Of a stretch of DNA of 64,000 nt, positions 60,893 through 64,000 are shown piece by piece (the first letter of the stretch is position 1; the number at the start of each line of letters is the position of its first letter). A program made the translations under genes and the position numbers. The notes under the pieces were generated by a model, which searched no databases, was not told the origin of the DNA, and worked only from the letters and a program-made list of their open reading frames with translations. The DNA is from a bacterium (GTDB lineage Bacteria; Zhuqueibacterota; Zhuqueibacteria; Residuimicrobiales; Residuimicrobiaceae). The stretch lies in NCBI GenBank assembly GCA_029565685.1, contig JAKQNR010000045.1, forward strand, positions 124,001 through 188,000. Reading direction: 5' to 3'.

Positions 60893-61900
60893 ATGAAAAC
60901 AATCGCGGAATTGGATGAAAGGCTTTCCCGGCCCTCTTCCGGTTTAATAAAAGATTTTCAATCTCTGCATGGCGACCTTTTGGTGCTGGGCGCTGGCGGA
61001 AAAATGGGACCGACGTTGTCGATCATGGCTCGCCGGGCCTTGCCGGCCGCTCAGCGGGTGATCGCTGTTTCTCTGTTCGGCGCGGATCGGGTGCAGCAGA
61101 ATCTCGAGGCGCACGGCGTCGAGACTATCAGCGGCGATCTGCTCGATGAGGCTTTTCTCAAACAGCTGCCGGACATCGCCAATATCGTTTATATGGCAGG
61201 GCTCAAATTCGGCTCAACGGAAAACCCCGCTGAAACCTGGGCGATGAACGTGCTGCTGCCGGCTAAAGTGGCCCATCGTTTTCCCAACAGCCGCATAGTC
61301 GCTTTCTCCACCGGCAATGTCTATCCCTTTGTCCCCGTCGCTTCCGGCGGGTGCGTGGAGAGCGATCCTCCCGGACCCGTGGGCGAATACGCCCAGTCAT
61401 GTCTCGGACGTGAACGCATGTTTCAATATTACAGTTTAAAGAACCGCACGGCGGTGACCCTGTTCCGGCTGAACTACGCTTCCGAACTTCGTTACGGCGT
61501 CATTGTGGACGTGGCCACCCGGGTGTTCAAGCAGGAGGCGATCGATCTTACCATGGGCCATTTCAACGTTATCTGGCAGGGCGATGCCAACAACATGGCG
61601 CTGCGTTCTCTTTTGTTGGCTGATGTGCCTCCGCGTCTGCTGAATGTGACCGGTCCGGAGATCGTCTCCATCCGTTGGTTGGCGGAGCAGTTCGCCGCCC
61701 TGTTCGGCGTCCAGCCCGTTTTTACCGGTACAGAGTCTGAAACCGCGCTGCTGAGCAATCCCGCTGCGGCGATCGCCCATTTCGGTGAACCCGAGGTGAG
61801 TGTGAAGCAAATGATCCCATGGGTTGCTGACTGGCTGAAGCAGGGTGGAGCGCTGTTGAACAAGCCGACCCATTTTGAAGAACGGGGGGGCAAATACTAG
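60893..61900 (+). CDS. NAD-dependent epimerase/dehydratase family protein with altered active site
   Basis: 335 residues of the extended SDR type. The dinucleotide loop is LVLGAGGKMGPTL, and STGNVYPF and NVTGPEIVSIRWLAEQFA mark the fold. The catalytic Tyr-x3-Lys is altered: Tyr166 is kept (GEYAQSC) but the Lys position is Cys170. The sugar-nucleotide-binding C-terminal part is present. It starts three bases after the mannosidase stop and is followed by a DHDPS-family aldolase, so it probably acts in the same sugar or keto-acid route, as a dehydrogenase or a non-standard epimerase. The reaction is unknown. Confidence 0.8.
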   Translation: MKTIAELDERLSRPSSGLIKDFQSLHGDLLVLGAGGKMGPTLSIMARRALPAAQRVIAVSLFGADRVQQNLEAHGVETISGDLLDEAFLKQLPDIANIVYMAGLKFGSTENPAETWAMNVLLPAKVAHRFPNSRIVAFSTGNVYPFVPVASGGCVESDPPGPVGEYAQSCLGRERMFQYYSLKNRTAVTLFRLNYASELRYGVIVDVATRVFKQEAIDLTMGHFNVIWQGDANNMALRSLLLADVPPRLLNVTGPEIVSIRWLAEQFAALFGVQPVFTGTESETALLSNPAAAIAHFGEPEVSVKQMIPWVADWLKQGGALLNKPTHFEERGGKY

Positions 61901-62027
61901 TCGACCGCCCTGGGGGAGTGCAGAGTGGACAACCTCCCTTTGGGGGCCGACCCAACGGCGGGCCGGTCCCGCGCGAGCGGGTTGGCAATAATACTCAGTT
62001 CCAGGACAAGCAAAGGCAGGTACTCTT

Positions 62028-63104
62028 ATGGCACAACGGCCACAAATTCCAAGCGCAGTGCTCAAAGCCCTTCAGGAAGGCCAGGTCATACCGGCTCATC
62101 CGTTGGCTCTTAATGCTGCGCGACAGTTTGATGAGCGCCGTCAGCGTGCTCTGACGCGGTACTATCTCAACGCCGGCGCCGGCGGCATCGCCGTCGGTGT
62201 GCATACCACCCAATTCGAGATCCGGAAACGCCAGATCGGTTTATACCGGCCGGTTCTCGAGCTGGCGGCTGCAGAGGTGGATGCGTTCGCCAAGGCAAAA
62301 AAAAAGCCGATCATCAAAATCGCCGGCGTCATCGGTTTGACCAATCATGCGGTCCGTGAGGCGGAATGGGCGGCGGGCTTGGGATACCACGCAGCGCTGC
62401 TGAGCCTGTCGGCTTTTCACTATGTGGACAACAAGGCATTACTGAGCCATTGTCAGCAGATTGCCAAGATCATTCCCCTCATGGGGTTTTACTTGCAACC
62501 TTCAGTAGGCGGTCGCGTGCTGGATCGGGATTTCTGGCGCGGATTTGCCGAGATCGACAATGTAGTCGCCATCAAAATCGCGCCGTTCAATCAATATCGC
62601 ACCCTGGATGTGCTTCACGGCGTCGCCCAATCCGGCCGGGCGAAAGAGATCGCGTTGTACACCGGCAACGACGATCATATCGTACAGGATTTGATGACCC
62701 CGTTTAAAATCCCGACCTCCTCCGGCGTGGTGACGCTGCAGATGGTCGGCGGTTTGCTCGGTCACTGGGCGGTCTGGACCCGTCAGGCGGTGCGCCTGCT
62801 GGATAAAATTAAAAAATGGCGCAACGGCGAAACTCGGTTGACTCAGGAATTGCTTGCCCTGGCGCCGCGGGTGACAGACTGCAACGGCGCTTTTTTCGAT
62901 GTACTCAACGATTTTCGCGGCTGCATCATCGGCCTTCACTATGTGCTCAAGCGCCAGGGATTGTTGGACGCCATCTGGACGCTGCACAAAGCGCTCACCC
63001 TGGATGAGGGCCAGCGCAAAGAGATCGAACGGGTGTACCGGCAGTATCCGGATCTGAACGACGACGAGTTTGTCGCACAGAATCTGGATCAGTGGTTGCG
63101 TTGA
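62028..63104 (+). CDS. dihydrodipicolinate synthase/N-acetylneuraminate lyase family aldolase
   Basis: 358 residues, longer than the usual 290-310. The Schiff-base Lys183 lies in VVAIKIAPF and the catalytic Tyr155 in GFYLQPSVGGR. The N-terminal substrate loop is GAGGIAVGVHTTQ. The C-terminal 60 or so residues are helical and extend past the common fold. Enzymes of this family make or break carbon bonds next to pyruvate; the true lysine-pathway DapA is unlikely because the substrate loop and neighbours differ. It probably cleaves a keto-deoxy sugar acid made from the mannosidase products. The 127-base gap before it has only a short CCCGC/GCGGG hairpin. Confidence 0.83.
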   Translation: MAQRPQIPSAVLKALQEGQVIPAHPLALNAARQFDERRQRALTRYYLNAGAGGIAVGVHTTQFEIRKRQIGLYRPVLELAAAEVDAFAKAKKKPIIKIAGVIGLTNHAVREAEWAAGLGYHAALLSLSAFHYVDNKALLSHCQQIAKIIPLMGFYLQPSVGGRVLDRDFWRGFAEIDNVVAIKIAPFNQYRTLDVLHGVAQSGRAKEIALYTGNDDHIVQDLMTPFKIPTSSGVVTLQMVGGLLGHWAVWTRQAVRLLDKIKKWRNGETRLTQELLALAPRVTDCNGAFFDVLNDFRGCIIGLHYVLKRQGLLDAIWTLHKALTLDEGQRKEIERVYRQYPDLNDDEFVAQNLDQWLR

Positions 63105-63239
63105 TTCAAAGGCTATTCTTGCCAAATCGAAAAAAACTGCCGTCTCCAGGTCGTGGACGACGGACTTGCGTTCAGCGCGAGCGTTCCACCGGCGGATGCG
63201 CTGTTTGCTGAAACGACAGTCTAAAAAAATTGTAACGGG

Positions 63240-64000
63240 ATGAGCGAGTCGATTATCCTCAGCGTCGTCATAGTCAACTATAATGTTCGTGAATTCCTTG
63301 AACAGGCGATCAAGTCCACGCTCAGCGCTCTGTCCGGTTTGCGGCATGAGATCTGGGTCGTAGATAACGCTTCGACCGACGGCAGCGTGGACTTTATGCG
63401 CGCCATGTTTCCCCAGGTTCATCTGCTGGTCAATCGCAGCAACGTGGGATTCGCCAAAGCTAACAATCAGGCGCTGGCGCAATGTCGCGGCGATTTCATC
63501 TGTCTGCTCAATCCGGACACCATTGTTGAAGAAAAGACGTTTTCAACCATGGTGGAATTTTTTCACCGCCATCCAGAGGCCGGCGCCGCGGGCTGTAAGG
63601 TGCTCAATCCCGACGGCTCTCTGCAGCTGGCCTGCCGCCGCAGCTTCCCCACCCCCTGGGTGGCGTTCGGCAAGATCTCCGGCCTGGCCGCGCTTTTTCC
63701 TAAAAGCCGGTGCTTTGGACGCTACAATCTGACCTATCTCGATCCGGACCGCACGGCGGAGGTGGAGGCCATCTCCGGCTCTTTCATGATGTTGCGGCGC
63801 GCGGCGTTCGAGCAGGTCGGATTTCTCGATGAATCGTTTTTTATGTACGGCGAGGATCTTGACTATTGTTTTCGCATCCGCGAAAAGGGATGGAAGATCT
63901 ATTATATTCCGGACACGCGGATCATCCATTTCAAAGGCGAGAGTTCGAAAAAGAGCCCGTTCGAACAGCGCAGCTTGTTCTATCAGGCCATGCGGCTCTT
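63240..64000 (+). CDS. GT2 family glycosyltransferase (3' partial)
   Basis: The frame from the ATG at 63240 stays open to the window end, giving 253 complete codons. The GT-A fold is seen as SVVIVNYNVREFL, IWVVDNASTDGSVDF, NVGFAKANNQAL, the LLNPDTIVEE metal-binding region, SGSFMMLRRAAFEQVGFLDESFFMYGEDLDYC and FKGESSKKS. This is the WbbL-type pattern also found in the gene at 28491. It adds a sugar to a surface glycan. GGGA is directly before the ATG. The 135-base gap after the aldolase gene shows no terminator, so it may be part of the same transcript. The C-terminus, often a membrane anchor, is missing. Confidence 0.9.
   Translation, partial: MSESIILSVVIVNYNVREFLEQAIKSTLSALSGLRHEIWVVDNASTDGSVDFMRAMFPQVHLLVNRSNVGFAKANNQALAQCRGDFICLLNPDTIVEEKTFSTMVEFFHRHPEAGAAGCKVLNPDGSLQLACRRSFPTPWVAFGKISGLAALFPKSRCFGRYNLTYLDPDRTAEVEAISGSFMMLRRAAFEQVGFLDESFFMYGEDLDYCFRIREKGWKIYYIPDTRIIHFKGESSKKSPFEQRSLFYQAMRL

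Noticed and set aside
62028..63104. Assignment as lysine-pathway dapA
   Set aside because: Length, substrate loop and neighbours do not fit, although the Schiff-base lysine and tyrosine are present.

Overview
The window is a chromosomal segment of a Gram-negative bacterium of the FCB superphylum. The best guess is an uncultured lineage near candidate division KSB1, Calditrichota or Latescibacterota. This placement is inferred from gene content: two very large secreted proteins end in type IX secretion (T9SS)/FlgD-like C-terminal domains, there is a PorV/PorQ-type outer-membrane protein, an LptE-type lipoprotein, lipoproteins with classical lipoboxes, and PEGA, VCBS/FG-GAP and SbsA-type Ig domains. 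The DNA is moderately GC-rich and densely coded. I found one tRNA and no rRNA, insertion sequence, prophage or CRISPR array. No stretch of more than 300 bases lacks a gene.

Layout. 1-3950: 3' part of a GH2 beta-galactosidase-type enzyme with chitobiase-like and PA14 tails. 4050-9815: a five-gene + strand cassette (glycerol-3-phosphate-dehydrogenase-like flavoprotein, second flavoprotein, GntR/UTRA regulator, organophosphate transporter, choline-kinase-like enzyme). It has a recognisable promoter and a GntR-type operator in front and a terminator behind. 17254-9962 (- strand): a polytopic spermidine-synthase-like protein, an exported-looking Pcm, a double-PspC protein, a DUF5668-type membrane protein, a GH99-like enzyme, a zinc dehydrogenase and a sugar isomerase-like protein. 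17382-20594: a tandem universal stress protein (+) and a GHL10-type hydrolase with a beta-propeller (-).

20730-28390 (+): uvrB and purD, a GalE-like epimerase, a sigma-54 activator, lptE and a TPR protein. 28491-36921 (+): a GT2 glycosyltransferase, a 1429-residue subtilase with a T9SS-type tail, coaE and comEC. 36955-48661 (+): a tightly packed operon of KDPG aldolase, a membrane pseudokinase with PEGA repeats, a 2817-residue secreted repeat protein and a small PEGA-like protein. 48846-53098 (+): rnhB, yraN, a small membrane protein, tRNA-Thr(CGT), a PorV/PorQ-type protein, panB and panC. 53127-54374 (-): SpmA-SpmB fusion. 54590-54778 (+): ferredoxin. 58025-55041 (-): TPR-TlpA lipoprotein and a URO-D-family protein. 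58175-64000 (+): GH38 alpha-mannosidase, an atypical epimerase, a DHDPS-family aldolase and the start of a second GT2 glycosyltransferase.

How it fits together. The glycan enzymes (GH2, GH99-like, GHL10, GH38), the sugar oxidoreductases, isomerases and aldolases, and the organophosphate cassette suggest a heterotroph that degrades complex glycans and phosphorylated alcohols. The most unusual parts are the pseudokinase/PEGA/giant-repeat-protein operon and the self-regulated organophosphate cassette.
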